NCBI RefSeq assembly: GCF_024139115.2
Contig: NC_085140.1
Coordinates: forward strand, 22,226,035-22,290,034
Reading direction: 5' to 3'
Length of the DNA: 64,000 nucleotides
From: Armigeres subalbatus
Taxonomy: Eukaryota; Arthropoda; Insecta; Diptera; Culicidae
Below the pieces are notes generated by a model, which was given only the letters and a program-made list of their open reading frames with translations, ran no database searches and was not told the DNA's origin. A program made the position numbers and the translations under genes. Positions 53,509 through 64,000 of this stretch are shown piece by piece (position 1 is the first letter of the stretch; each line of letters starts with the position of its first letter).

Positions 53509-54659
53509 TAGGGTGGTTTACCGGTAATACCGAAACCGGTAAAACCGGTATTACCAGCCCATTTTATAAAGGTCTAGAAACCGGAATTTCGGTATTCCAA
53601 TTTTCATCAAAATTTAGTAGATAAAAGACTTTTTTATATGGGTGGCTAGAAGCGCATGGTGTAATTAGTGTGCTCTTACTTTTCAGACCACTTACAGTAG
53701 CAAAAGAAAATATATTAATAAATCCAACAAATTATTTATTCTATTCTTAGGGATAAACAATTGTTTAAATTTATCATACCGTGTTGAAGAATAATTAGTT
53801 TTTGCTTTTGGAGAATCCGCTCACTATGAAAATGCAGTTCTGCATGAGAGGTAAATCGATCACAATACTAAGATGCTTAAGCACTGGTTTCTTTTCTCTT
53901 TAGGTAAATCTGAATAATAATATGAATTTCCAAATTTGCTTCTAGTTTTGGCTTATGCATTTATATTTAAGATATCCAAGAAATGCAGAAAAGAAATTCT
54001 TTTTCCAAAATGATAGACAAATGAGTGTCGATGGATAACGCTTCTTGAATCTGGAATCATAAATAATGGTTGCAGTGTTGTAAAACGTCATCTGCATGAC
54101 TAAATTGTTCAAAACTTTTTTTAGAAGCCAAATTCACTTTATGATTATTAATGTACTCATAACGCTGGAGTAGTTCTGTATTTTTGTCCAAAGGTACATT
54201 GCTCTAAATATAGCATATGAGGCTAGAGTGTAAAATCTGTTCAAAATGACACGTGTCATTTGACATAATGTCATTTTGACTCCCAGGCAGCTTTAAGCGC
54301 TTCAAATTTGTCATACCTCATTATTTGATATTTAGTCTCCGAAAAAAAGTTCTTGGAAAATTGAACAATTGAATTCCAACGACACAACACTGAATGGTTG
54401 CGATAGTCATGATTTAAGAAAAAAAAAAATCCAGGAAAATTTCAATGAAACAACAAAATAAACTATACCCAATTGATAGTTTAGGTTTTATTCCATTCTC
54501 GCCAGATTTTGGGCGCAAAATATAAAAACTGTCATCAAATCTTAATATTACTTAAAATGAAATCCTTAGAAAAAACTTCAATACCGGTATTACCGGTATC
54601 AACATCGTCAATACCGAAATACCGGTTTTCACCAAAAGTGGTCAAAACCGGCCACCCTA
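53509..54659. mobile_element. hAT element with ACCGGTATT subterminal repeats, 1.15 kb
   Basis: TIRs TAGGGTGG and CCACCCTA. The 8-bp flanks are ATCTCTTT (53501-53508) and TTCTCTTT (54660-54667), one mismatch. Both subterminal zones are packed with ACCGGTATTACC-like words, likely transposase binding sites. The same words end the hAT transposase remnant at 1010-1885, pointing to one family. The interior has no transposase and hosts a hAT MITE at 54073. Confidence 0.8.
54073..54392. mobile_element. hAT MITE, 320 bp, perfect 8-bp duplication
   Basis: Starts CAGTGTTGTAAAACGTCATC and ends CGACACAACACTG. It is bordered by AATGGTTG at 54065-54072 and 54393-54400, exact. Most of its body matches 31827-32271 in reverse orientation, including the CTTTAGCCTCAGATG / CTAGCCTCATATG block and ATGACACGTG. 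It is inserted in the hAT element 53509-54659, so it is younger. Confidence 0.86.
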
Positions 54660-54669
54660 TTCTCTTTAA

Positions 54670-54932
54670 TCTATACATATAAAAATGAAATGGTCTGTGT
54701 TCGTATCCGCACAACTCGAAAACGGCTGGATGGATTTTCTCCATTCCTTCAGCAAATATGTTCATTTACGTTTCCGGAAGGTTTATATGATATTTCCTCA
54801 TGCGATAATCATAAGCTATGTTGAGTATATCGAGATAAAATAAAACTAAGAATCGTATGGGAATTTGGCATGGGCAGTTTATAACGCGCATTTTCGCCTA
54901 CTATACCGGACAACGTCTGCCGGGTCAACTAG
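54670..54932 (+). mobile_element. Helitron-like short element
   Basis: Begins TCTATACATATAAAAATGAA and ends CAACGTCTGCCGGGTCAACTAG, which includes a short GC stem (ACCGG/CCGGGT) and the final CTAG. It lies between A and T. Start TC, 3' hairpin, CTRR end and A/T target are the Helitron signature. It is 263 bp with no coding. Confidence 0.75.
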
Positions 54933-55284
54933 TAAAGAATAAAAATAAAATAAAAAATACAGTCGATCCATAATCAGTAAACTTATTGGTAAAGTTTCTA
55001 TAATTTTTGATTCTGAAACTTGGTATTCTACATACTATGCATGAAGATCAGTAAATTAAAGACATTTGAATCCTGCCAGCACAGTGTATGAAGAGCTGTG
55101 GGACAAAAGATCAAAAAGACAAAACGTGAAATGATCAAATTTAAATAATCTGTAATGTAATCTACCTAATCGAGACAAAATTTTGAATGAGATATTAAGA
55201 ATATGCTTCTGAACTAAAATCTACAGTCTAAAAGTTTGGAAGTCTAAATTTGAGAGAGATGAAGGCCTTTGTCTGTAAAGATCA

Positions 55285-56561
55285 ATACCTTCGTTAAAAC
55301 ATGCCTTCTTCTAAGTGGCTCGGAAGTATTGTTTCGAAAGACTTCGATGCCTCCTTCCAAGTGTCTCGAAAGCCTCGTTTCGAAAGATTCAGAAGCCTGG
55401 GGTGACATTGCGCACCTCTACTCGAAACGAGCAAACCATGTAAGCTGTCATACGAAAGAGCTGTCGAAAGAAGATGCCCAATGAGGCCCCTGCTTTCAAG
55501 ATGCTCGGAAGCCTCCTTTCAAGAGGCTTGGAAGCCTCCTTTCTTTATAAGAGGGCCGGAAGCCTCCTTTAAAGAGACTTGGAAGCCTCCTTCCAAAAGG
55601 CTTGGAAGCCTCCTTTCTTTATAAGAGGGCCGGAAGCCTCCTTTAAAGAGGCTTGGAAGCCTCCTTTCAAGAGCCTTGGAAGCCTTCTTTCAAGAGGCTT
55701 GGAAGCCTCCTTTCAAGAGGCTTGGAAGCCTCCTTTCAAGAGGCTTGGAAGCCTCCTTTCAAGAGGCTTGGAAGCCTCCTTTCAAGAGGCTTGGAAGCCT
55801 CTTTTCAAGAAGCTTGAAAGCCTCCTTTCAAGAGGCTTAGAAGACTCCTTTCAAGAGGCTTGGAAGCCTCCTTTCAAGAGGCTTGGAAGCCTCCTTCCAA
55901 GAGGCTTGGAAGCCTCCTTTCAAGAGGCTTGGAAGCCTCCTTTCCTTATAAGAGGGCCGGAAGTCTCCTTTCAAGTGGCTCGGAAACCTCCTTTCAAGAA
56001 ACTCAGAAGCCTCCTTTCAAGAGGCTCGGAAGCCTCCCTTCAAGAGACGCAACACTCCTCTTCCGAGAGGCGCGTAATTCTCCTTTCAAGGGGCTTGGAA
56101 GTCCTCTTTGAGCATACTCAGAGGCCTCCGTTAAGAGGCCTGTCGGAAGCCTCCTTTCAACATGCTCGGAAACCTCTTTTCAAGACGATCGGAGTTGTTA
56201 TTTTGAAAGGCTTGGCAGCTTCCTTTCAAGAGACTGAGAAGATTCCTTTAAGATGCTCAGTAGCCTCCTTTGAAGGAAGAGGCTTGGAAGCCTTTTTTTA
56301 AGAGAAGTCTCCGTAAGTCCTTAAAGTCGTGTAGGAAAATTGATACATAAACATAATTTTAAATCGAAAGTTACAGGGAATAACGATCATTTCAGACATT
56401 TTTTTTGGAGAGTCATATAGTTATAGAGTCATAGTTTTCACTTCTATTTTTCTTGAGAGTTACGCTTATTTTAATTTACAGCGAAAAAATAGGGGGTACC
56501 TCAATAAATGCAAAAGTTTGAAGGGGTACCTCTAAAAAAAAGTTTGAGAACCACAACTTTG
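55285..56561. repeat. Second GAGGCTTGGAAGCCTCCTTT minisatellite element (reversed)
   Basis: From about 55480 to 56310 it is a tandem array of 22-bp units AAGAGGCTTGGAAGCCTCCTTTC, very regular between 55660 and 55950. A larger step includes CTTTATAAGAGGGCCGG, seen three times. The right flank, 56480-56561, ends TTTGAGAACCAC, the inverse of the GGTTCTCAA terminus at 41376. The 240-codon open frame here is a repeat artefact. The left border and target duplication were not found. Confidence 0.75.
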
Positions 56562-56770
56562 CGAATCAATTTTTAACTTGATTTCACAATCAAGCCATAG
56601 AACGGGGACATCTCGTACCAATCGCTCCTTATACATTATTAGGTAATGTTTGTTGAATCGTTGGGAGTGAATTAGCTAAAATGATTAATGTTCACTCCTT
56701 GCGTCCTCAACGTCATGAGATGGGATTCCACAGTTTTTTGTCTGCGCAATTTATTCTTTTTTGCTATTAA

Positions 56771-57510
56771 CCCTTTATAAGGCAGTGGCAACTATATTGC
56801 CACCAACAAATAATATGTTTTTCTATTTATTAACAAGAGCTCTACTTATTATTTCACATGTAGTGACTTTATTTGCTTCCTAGTAACACCCCAGATGAAT
56901 TTGAGCCATAAAAAAATTGGAATGTCAATTTGAGAACAGTTTTTTACGAACAGATCGTAAGTTTCGAGTGGAAGAAGGATTTTCAGTTATAATTCGTTAA
57001 AAACGACAAAGATATATTTTTTCCCGTTGGTATTAATTATTTTGAATCTCCTGTGTTAGATTATTACGTGATTAGCGTGAAAAAAGCTTTGCCTTGCTGT
57101 GTATTTGGTTTTTTGATTTTTGACGAAATTGTGTTTTTTTCCCAAGGGTCCCCCCTTGGGAGAAAGAACGCGAAATTTTTTTTTCACTTATGCGTTTTCT
57201 GACTAGGACTCTTCACCAAAAAAAGTAACGTACCTTGATTTGACTGGTTCTACGTAAAAACAAATTTTTAAAAATCTTTTTACATTTTTGTTGTTGCCTG
57301 TTTTCCCGCTTGCCGGGCAGTGGCAACTATATTGCCATCAATGTTTTACCGCTTGGCGGGCAGTGGCAACTATATTGCCACCAATTTTTCAATGTTTCTG
57401 AACTGTGTAATGTATAACAAACATACATTTGACTTTAATACCATGTCAACATTGTGTCCTATTGTTGTTTTTATTAATTTATTGTTTAGATTCGTCTGCC
57501 TTATAAAGGG
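56771..57510. mobile_element. piggyBac-like MITE with TTAA target and subterminal repeats
   Basis: A 15-bp perfect TIR, CCCTTTATAAGGCAG at 56771-56785 and inverted at 57496-57510. TTAA lies outside each end (56767-56770 and 57511-57514). This is the piggyBac hallmark: TTAA plus CCC ends. A 28-bp word GGCAGTGGCAACTATATTGC followed by CACCAA occurs once next to the left TIR and twice in tandem at 57316-57385. It is imperfectly palindromic and could be a transposase binding site. No transposase is coded. Confidence 0.85.
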
Positions 57511-57514
57511 TTAA

Positions 57515-59286
57515 ACATTGGGGGCTGTTCACAAATAACGAAACCCAAAATTGAGCAAATTTAGACCCTCCTTACCCCTCATAACACTTTTTGTATAGGT
57601 GATTTATTTAATTTTTTTGTCATAAAGGTCATGACAAAAAATGAGCATCGCCAAAACTTTCACTACGTGAAAATATAGTTCTTTAGCTTTCATTTCGTGT
57701 TTATTTGGATGATTTTTTATTCTACCGAGGGGTCATGAACATTTTTTTAATCGGAAAATAATCGATTATTCATCGCGTCCCATTTAAAATGAGATTCCTG
57801 GGAATTTTAATTCCAATCATCATATAAAAAGTAAGGGGTCTCGAATATTAACAAGTTATAGTCTAAATAACTTGTTTATTGGAGCTCAAGCGCCAAAATG
57901 CAAAACGGACCCGAACCGAGCTTGATAATTTTATGTTATCCCCTGCAAACAGCTTAGAAAGGCCTAGAAGGGGATATTATGCTTCGCATCGTTACATTAT
58001 GCACATATACAGTATACACCCATTTCTTCACAAACCATGCCAAAATTTGAACAATACGATAACAGATGAGCGCAAAAATGAAATATACTAAGTGCATAAA
58101 TGAAGGCATAAATGGAAGTAAATAGTTAGCTTTTCGTATACAGTAGACGTTCGATAACTACAAGTCATTCAACTGCAATTCGATAGTTGCAACAGTTTTT
58201 CATTACCAATTCAAAATTTAGTCCACGTTTCATTTTATTGTCGCATTATCGCTATTGGCAATCACTTCCAATAACGTTTAATTATTTGGTCAAGCCATAT
58301 ACCACCAACATTCAAAGCAATCTCTTGCCATAAGACGAGTTTGTACAATCCCATTTAATGTTCCAATCCAAGTGAAGACATTCCACTAAAAAGCTCAAAA
58401 TAATTTTCTTAATTCAAAGCAATGATAAAACGTGGGCGATCAGAACCGTGACAGTTTTTAAAGGTTTTCAAGAGTTTGAGTTAGTCAGGAAAATCGTGCT
58501 AATGGGATGAATCTAATGAACAAATTGTCTAACAGGTCAGAATAGTTAGCCAATAAACGATAACCATACTCCAGCCCCATGCATTTAAATGCATTTTTTT
58601 CTTATTTAGGCACTTATTGCATGATACTCAGTACAACCAGATTTTGAAGTGATCGATGAGCTGCACTTTCATTAACTATCTAGGGAAAAAAATCTAGATG
58701 AACAATTATCCGAAGCGAAATTTTAAAAAGCCCTACTAACGATTCGGCACCGCTAATATTTGTCAAAACTCTATAGACGAATTTGAGTAAAGCTCATCGA
58801 TCATTTCGATATCTGGTGGTCGTCACAAGAACCACGAAAAAAGTGTCGTTGGCCAAAAAATGCATTGGCAGCATACGGAGGGAGAACGATTTTCGCGTTT
58901 TCTGGTTAATACAACCATTTATGAAAGCTGAAATAGTCGCAAATTGGAAGAAAATTTTGTTTTCTTTGGGATGAGCTTTCATCCGGTGGGTGCTTGCATA
59001 TGATTTTTCCGATTAAATAGCACATCTCTTGCAGTGCCTCCACCGCACTATCTCGGTTAAGAATTCCCGGATTTTTAATTCGCGGCTTATTTGGGTGAGA
59101 TTTGTCTTTAATAGCTGCTTAAAGAATGTATAAAGCCATTGCCAGTGGAAAACATGTGACAATATACCAAAAAGTGAAGTAAATTTTATGGAGAAATTTT
59201 GATTTTGAATGTAAATAATGACTTCTGACGACTTTTCTCCCAAACTCTCGCAGTGCACTCTACCACTGGATCCTTCTCGAATTCGC
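57515..59286. other. No gene recognised
   Basis: No coding supported. At 58331-58413 lies a rearranged copy of the dispersed module from 14885-14975. A short word CTCTATAGACGAATTTGAGT near 58769 resembles the border of the next inverted repeat. Confidence 0.35.
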
Positions 59287-59765
59287 CTATAGACGAATCC
59301 AAGTAAAAATAAGAAGAAGACAAACGACGGTGTTAATTTTGACAGATCCTACAGCACAGCATAGGAAGATCATTTTAAAATGCTTATAATAAATTCTAGA
59401 CAAATTGTAATTAAAATCTGATTGATGTACGGTACGGAAAAAGTTCTGAATTACATATCTGAAAGCTTATCTCAATTTTTTAAATATTTTCCAAAAATGT
59501 ATCTATTGTAAATGTATCTATTTGTACAGTTCGGAACTTTTTCCGTATCATACATCAATCAGATTTTAATTACATTTTGTCTATAATTTATAATAAGCAT
59601 TTTAAAATGATCTTCCTATGCTCGGAGACGAGCCAGCCTCGGGCTGAAAGTCTCCTTAATAAAGACACACAAAAAAAAAAAATCTTCCTATGCTGTGCTG
59701 TAGGATCTGTCAAAGTTAACACCGTCGTGTGTCTTCTTCTTATTTTTACTTGGATTCGTCTATAG
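59287..59765. repeat. Long inverted repeat, about 0.48 kb
   Basis: The left arm, from CTATAGACGAATCCAAGTAA at 59287, is mirrored by the right arm ending TTGGATTCGTCTATAG at 59765. Further matches are GACGGTGTTAA, ACAGATCCTACAGCACAGCA, TAGGAAGATCATTTTAAAATG, AATCAGATTTTAATTAC and CGGAAAAAGTTC. The arms are nearly identical once the 59-bp insertion in the right arm is set aside. Non-coding; a foldback or MITE. Confidence 0.82.
59623..59681 (+). mobile_element. 59-bp retroposed LINE/SINE 3' tail
   Basis: CGGAGACGAGCCAGCCTCGG, then GCTGAAAGTCTCC, AATAAAG and a poly(A) run, bordered by a perfect 13-bp duplication ATCTTCCTATGCT (59610-59622 and 59682-59694). GGAGAC...GTCTCC can pair as a stem. It is an extreme 5' truncation of some non-LTR element or SINE, inserted in the right arm of the palindrome. 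Confidence 0.82.
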
Positions 59766-62700
59766 AACAAATAGGTTCCTTACATTCAAAACCAAAAATA
59801 TAAAACAATCAAAACCTAAAATATTCCACAAAGGAATGCCGAGTAAAAATCCAACCTAAAAATTTCCTAGACCAAACCAATAATACATCTCGGCTACCTC
59901 CAGCATGGTCTTGGCGTGCTTATGGTAGGTAAAATGGTTCGATTATAATATCTTTGAAATGTGATAAAAAATTATTAGTTTTTCAGAAATCGTGATGTCT
60001 TCATTGTTCGAATCCTATCGAGCTCAAACAAATTTGTTAATTCGCATATGACTGGATGGATTTTTACGAACTTTGCTAACGTACATTTAAACTCAAAAAG
60101 TATAACAAAATCCGAACTTAATTGATAAGGGAGAGGTTGCTATTGAAAAATACCAGTACCAGATCTGTAATATTTGCTATACAAATGTTGAATTTAATGA
60201 TTTCGCTTCTGTCATGCTTATTCGCATTTGAGCCTTTGAAATTAGGTTTAAAATAAAATAACATGAAGAATATTCATTTTTTGCATTTGATTCATGAAGA
60301 ATAGATAAAAAGTAAATGAAAAAGTCAACTCGTGAGTGACTCGTAATTGGCGGCTGTTATCAGAATAGGATGTAGGTTCCATTTGGAAATGAATAAAAAA
60401 GTTGTTCGGGACCCTCGGTAGTTTTTTTTTAATACACAGGAAATTAAAGATAAGAAGCTATATTTTCACATAGTTGAAATTGTAGCGATGCTTATTTTTT
60501 GTGATAATGTTGTTCTACTGAACACGCCGCGCACTGTGTCTGGTACTAGAGGACTCTTTCCTGAACCGTGAATTTTTTCACCAGAACACATCATCAAAAG
60601 ACATCGTCGAAAAACGTGTACAAATGAACAAATATAGTTTGTTTGAATCATAAATAATCAAATTTTGTGTATATGGTATACAATTAAACATAGTCCGGAT
60701 AGTTCGAATTTGTTTCGTTAAATGGCTGATGTGTCCGGCAGTGGAGGATCTCCGCCTACACTTTTATGTATCTTGCCAGATTTTTTTTAAGCTTTATTAG
60801 AGTGATTTTTAAGTTGTTGACAAAGTTCATCACTTAAATTTTGCCAGATGATTAGTTCATTAAATTAGTTTACCATTCGCGAATATTTGGTGAAATTGAT
60901 TTTGATATGACGGGAACTAGCGCCATGGACGAGTTAGCTCATGACCCTAACAGTTCAGTTTTACATCCACGACTAATCGGTCATTGCAAACGATTCTGTT
61001 ATCTGACCTTATGAAAGAATAGTCATGAAGTAAAGGAATATTATCTTACTGTTTAGTAAACAAAGTACAATCAATAAATTCTAGAGTACTTTTGTATGTC
61101 TTGAAGAATACAAATATACTTTTATACTTTCGTTCGATCAAGAATCTCTGTTATTATCTCTGTAATTTCTCTAACTCCATCAGCTAATCAGAGTGAGTTA
61201 GCGCTCTTCCGTACTGTGACGCCATACGATACCTGGCTGACGTGTATTCAACAAGCTAAGCAAGACCTGCAAGTAGGGGTAACGGCTCAAACCTTGGCCC
61301 ATTATGCTACAGTTGAGCACATTTTTCGTTATAAATCTTCATATATTGCATTTCCAACCAGAATTATTCCACCAGCCGGCTTGCTTACATTTGGTGTTGA
61401 CGCTAAATAGCAAAAAACGGCGATGAATGTCCGCAATATCTCATTTAAACCAGCGAAAGTCTCGAGAGAAATTGACAAAATGTCGGCATCCTTGTCTCTA
61501 TCAGGTGGATCATTTTTCAGCCCACTTGGGACGAGTGATTGTTGATTTCGACCATACGAGAGATAAAGATGGGTTGCTGTTTATAGTAGCAGTCATTTTG
61601 CTTGCGTTGAATAAAGGCAGCATGCAAACAAACAGAGAAAATCAAATCATCTTATTGAGCGTGAATTCTAATTGGTTGCATGTAAAATACTACCACACGG
61701 ATTGTGAGAGTGCGTTTTTGATTCCCCCAATAGCACGCTTACCAAGGACATGCTAACGAAAATACTATTATATGAATCATTTATTTCCCAAATATTTACC
61801 ATATTTGCAAGTGAAGAATGAAAGAAAAATGAAAACTGTATAAAAAATTGCAATTGCAAAAAGGCTACATGTTCTAGCCCTCATGTTATGCCTTCAAACA
61901 AATTACATACGTTAATTATTGGCTGCCGCAGAATTTTGAGATTTACTGCTAGTTGAAACCATGGCAGTTTTGTTGCTCTCGCTCTCGCGATACTCTCAAA
62001 GAAACTTTTTTCCAAAACGTAAACAATGCTTTAGTTGGGGATGATGCATAACGCACTACTGAAGAAAGCCAATTGTAAAACTTTTTCTATGCAATTCCTT
62101 GCTTTGTACTGTGCACAGACAGTTCTAACTGAGCCAACTACCTGATATTATTACACAATTATTCAAAAATACAATTATTGGATGCCTATTTTTAACTCTG
62201 CCTGCATTGAAGTTTCATGATTGGTACGTGCGTTTGACTCCACTCCTCTCTATATCGATCAGCTGTTGTGAGTCCTCTCAAATCTCTCACGTGTTTCAAC
62301 TTCCCGAGTTGAAAGAATACTTTTTCGGTATCATTTTACAGATCAAAATACTTTTTGCAAGCAATAGTAGATCTAAATTATGATGAAGGTATTTGTCAAG
62401 TAATTTGACTTGAAATTATTGACATGAAATGACGTTGAAAGTTTATCTAATGAAATATACGTTCCATTATTAAATGAAAAAATACACTAATTGAATCATT
62501 TATTTGAGTAATTATGAAGAAAATGGTGTATCGTACCCAAAAGGTTGATGCTTGAATCGCTTTCGCTTGAATCGTGTTTGGAAGCCGTAAGGTAGGCAAT
62601 TATTTTTGGTATGTTGTGCGAATGAAAGCGATTATATCGTGTTTCGAGAAAAGCATCAACCCATTCACAAACTACATGACGTTTTAGGTTGTGGGAGGGT

Positions 62701-63425
62701 ACTTGTCGGAGCGTTAAGGACTTTATAAATTTCAGAACTCTACAATACATTGAGCATTGCTAGAGGCTTGGTGTGGATTGATTTTAACGTTATGTAATTT
62801 GTGAATGAAACGCTGAGTGGATAAACCTGTGTTTACAAAAATTCTCAGCATCTCAATCGCAAGCATCGGATATTCTATCTATCTGCAGTTTTCGTTTATT
62901 TTCTCCAGTACGGGTTATTGGTGAGAATGTTTTGATTTTAGAGTTTCACCTATACTAACGTAGTGCTACAAATCGAAAGTGCATGCCAACATTTGACTAC
63001 GGGTGCCCCCAGTATTGTCCAGAAAAGTTTTGGTTGATAATGTCGCTATACTAATAGAAATTGTGAAATAAAAATGATAGCTGACATAGTGTGGTTGTTA
63101 TCCATTCATCTGATGTGCGAAAGCAGGTATGTTCATTCAGAAAACTCTTTTATTGGGCAAAAGAAAAACTCTAGCACAGCCAGCCTGCATAAGTCAACGA
63201 AACATGGCTGCTAAAAAACCGAGTCAAAGTGATTTTTCACGCAACATAATTGCTTTTAATAGTTTAAGAAGTGTATAAATCTAGAGTTATGAAGCAGATA
63301 TATGTTTGATACACTTTTCTAAAGAAGCAGTGGTTAAAATCTCCCTACAAATCGACGTATTATCGCTGAAATATTGATTAATTTGCGTGATGAGCCAATG
63401 TTACATCCAGGCCCAACATTACCGC
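59766..63425. other. No gene recognised
   Basis: About 3.7 kb of mostly AT-rich sequence. A plus-strand open stretch at 61195-61410 (65 codons, reading AHYATVEHIFRYKSSYIAF) and a minus-strand one at 62750-62496 (84 codons) have ordinary composition, but no domain or splice partner could be recognised. The missing tafazzin first exon could lie here; I could not find it. Confidence 0.3.
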
Positions 63426-63429
63426 CGGT

Positions 63430-63900
63430 TACCCTATTAGAAACAAAGCATCATGCAAGTGATCGATCAGTCCATTCACTTTTAAATTCACACCACGAAA
63501 GAGTAGCAAATGAACGCACGCGGTAGCTGTCGCTTCTACCACCGGTGCACCACCACCACCGGTTGGATCGCTGAAATTCGTTCACAACAAGCTGTGCTGC
63601 ACACATCCACACTGGACTTGAACTGCGCGCACGCACGCTTGCATTGACGACCTTGACTCGCGTCATACGCGGGCCGCCATCGGCATCGGTTCATTGTGGT
63701 AGACGTTTGGAGGCTTGTTGTCGACATCAGGCCATTGATCGAAGAAGGAAAAGGAACTGTTTGTAGCAGCAATGACAAGTCGCTTTGCGTCAATCGTTTC
63801 GTTGACACAAGTTTTGCCATTTCCAAGTTAAGGGTGTGTGTATTGAACGATTTTTTAATAGTTGGGATACTGTTCCGGTTCTTCATATAACACCCTATCA
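63430..63900. promoter_or_regulatory. GC-richer patch, possible promoter or first exon
   Basis: Base composition rises sharply at 63480-63720, with CACCGGTGG- and GCGCGCACGC-type words in contrast to the AT-rich DNA around it. A minus-strand frame of 121 codons crosses it without recognisable domains. It could be a 5' UTR or promoter, perhaps of the minus-strand tafazzin gene, but no start site is visible. Confidence 0.2.
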
Positions 63901-64000
63901 AGAATAGAGAAACGGAAAGAACTTTGAAATAAAGACAAAATATGTTAGATTTTTTTGTGGTGAAAGTGGTTGTGGTTAGAAAAGAAAGTGTGGAAAAGCG

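Noticed and set aside
55579..56301. 240-codon frame of repeating [18 protein letters not shown] units
   Set aside because: The 22-bp minisatellite, with 66-bp periodicity, happens to stay open. The related array at 41.4-42.8 kb gives similar frames on the other strand. There is no start context or homology.
63536..63901. 121-codon minus-strand frame as a gene at the window end
   Set aside because: GC-rich patch without domains or splice evidence. Kept only as a possible promoter or leader.

Overview
The window reads as nuclear DNA of a culicine mosquito, most likely Aedes-like; the species cannot be fixed from sequence alone. It is AT-rich, has spliced genes with GT-AG introns, and most of it is nested transposable elements of mosquito type: Juan/Jockey-like, RTE/JAM1-like and I-like LINEs, tRNA-derived SINEs, hAT, PIF/Harbinger, piggyBac-like and Helitron-like elements, and foldback MITEs. 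Nothing suggests a bacterial or viral source.

Three host genes can be assembled by splicing open frames: (1) a Tctex1-domain dynein light chain-like gene, + strand, three exons, 23645-24341, 186 aa; (2) a Mos-type serine/threonine kinase, + strand, two exons, 30056-31551, 441 aa, with an unusual insertion of about 120 residues in the C-lobe; (3) tafazzin, - strand, at least four coding exons between 45646 and 37854. Its 18-codon terminal exon lies 6.8 kb beyond the previous exon, and the intron between them is full of mobile elements. The tafazzin 5' exon was not found.

Layout: 1-1.9 kb, unclassified sequence and a dead hAT transposase. 1.9-8.4 kb, an I-like LINE split by a 4.5 kb Harbinger element (3301-7802) with an apparently intact transposase and a frameshifted Myb-like partner. 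9-15 kb, foldbacks, LINE scraps and small MITEs. 15.05-18.55 kb, a 3.5 kb octamer satellite in two sequence states. 18.6-23 kb, SINEs, a Helitron and a perfect hairpin. 23.6-24.3 kb, the Tctex1 gene. 24.6-29.5 kb, a pile-up of two LINE families, a SINE, a copia-type LTR/primer site and a foldback with an 0.8 kb polypurine core. 30-31.6 kb, mos, with a hAT MITE 275 bp after its stop. 33.3-36.8 kb, an RTE-like LINE inside a TIR element. 37.9-45.6 kb, tafazzin with its TE-loaded intron. 46.4-50.9 kb, a full-length but frameshifted Juan-like LINE. 51.4-57.5 kb, nested hAT, Helitron, minisatellite and piggyBac-like elements. 59.3-59.8 kb, a long palindrome carrying a 59-bp retroposed tail. 60-64 kb, little that can be recognised.

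Many insertion borders were placed from target-site duplications read directly in the sequence. Several are perfect: 8 bp for three hAT-type elements, TTAA for the piggyBac-like element, 14 bp for the LINE, 10-20 bp for the SINEs. They give a relative insertion order for much of the window. No CRISPR, operon or prokaryotic feature is present.
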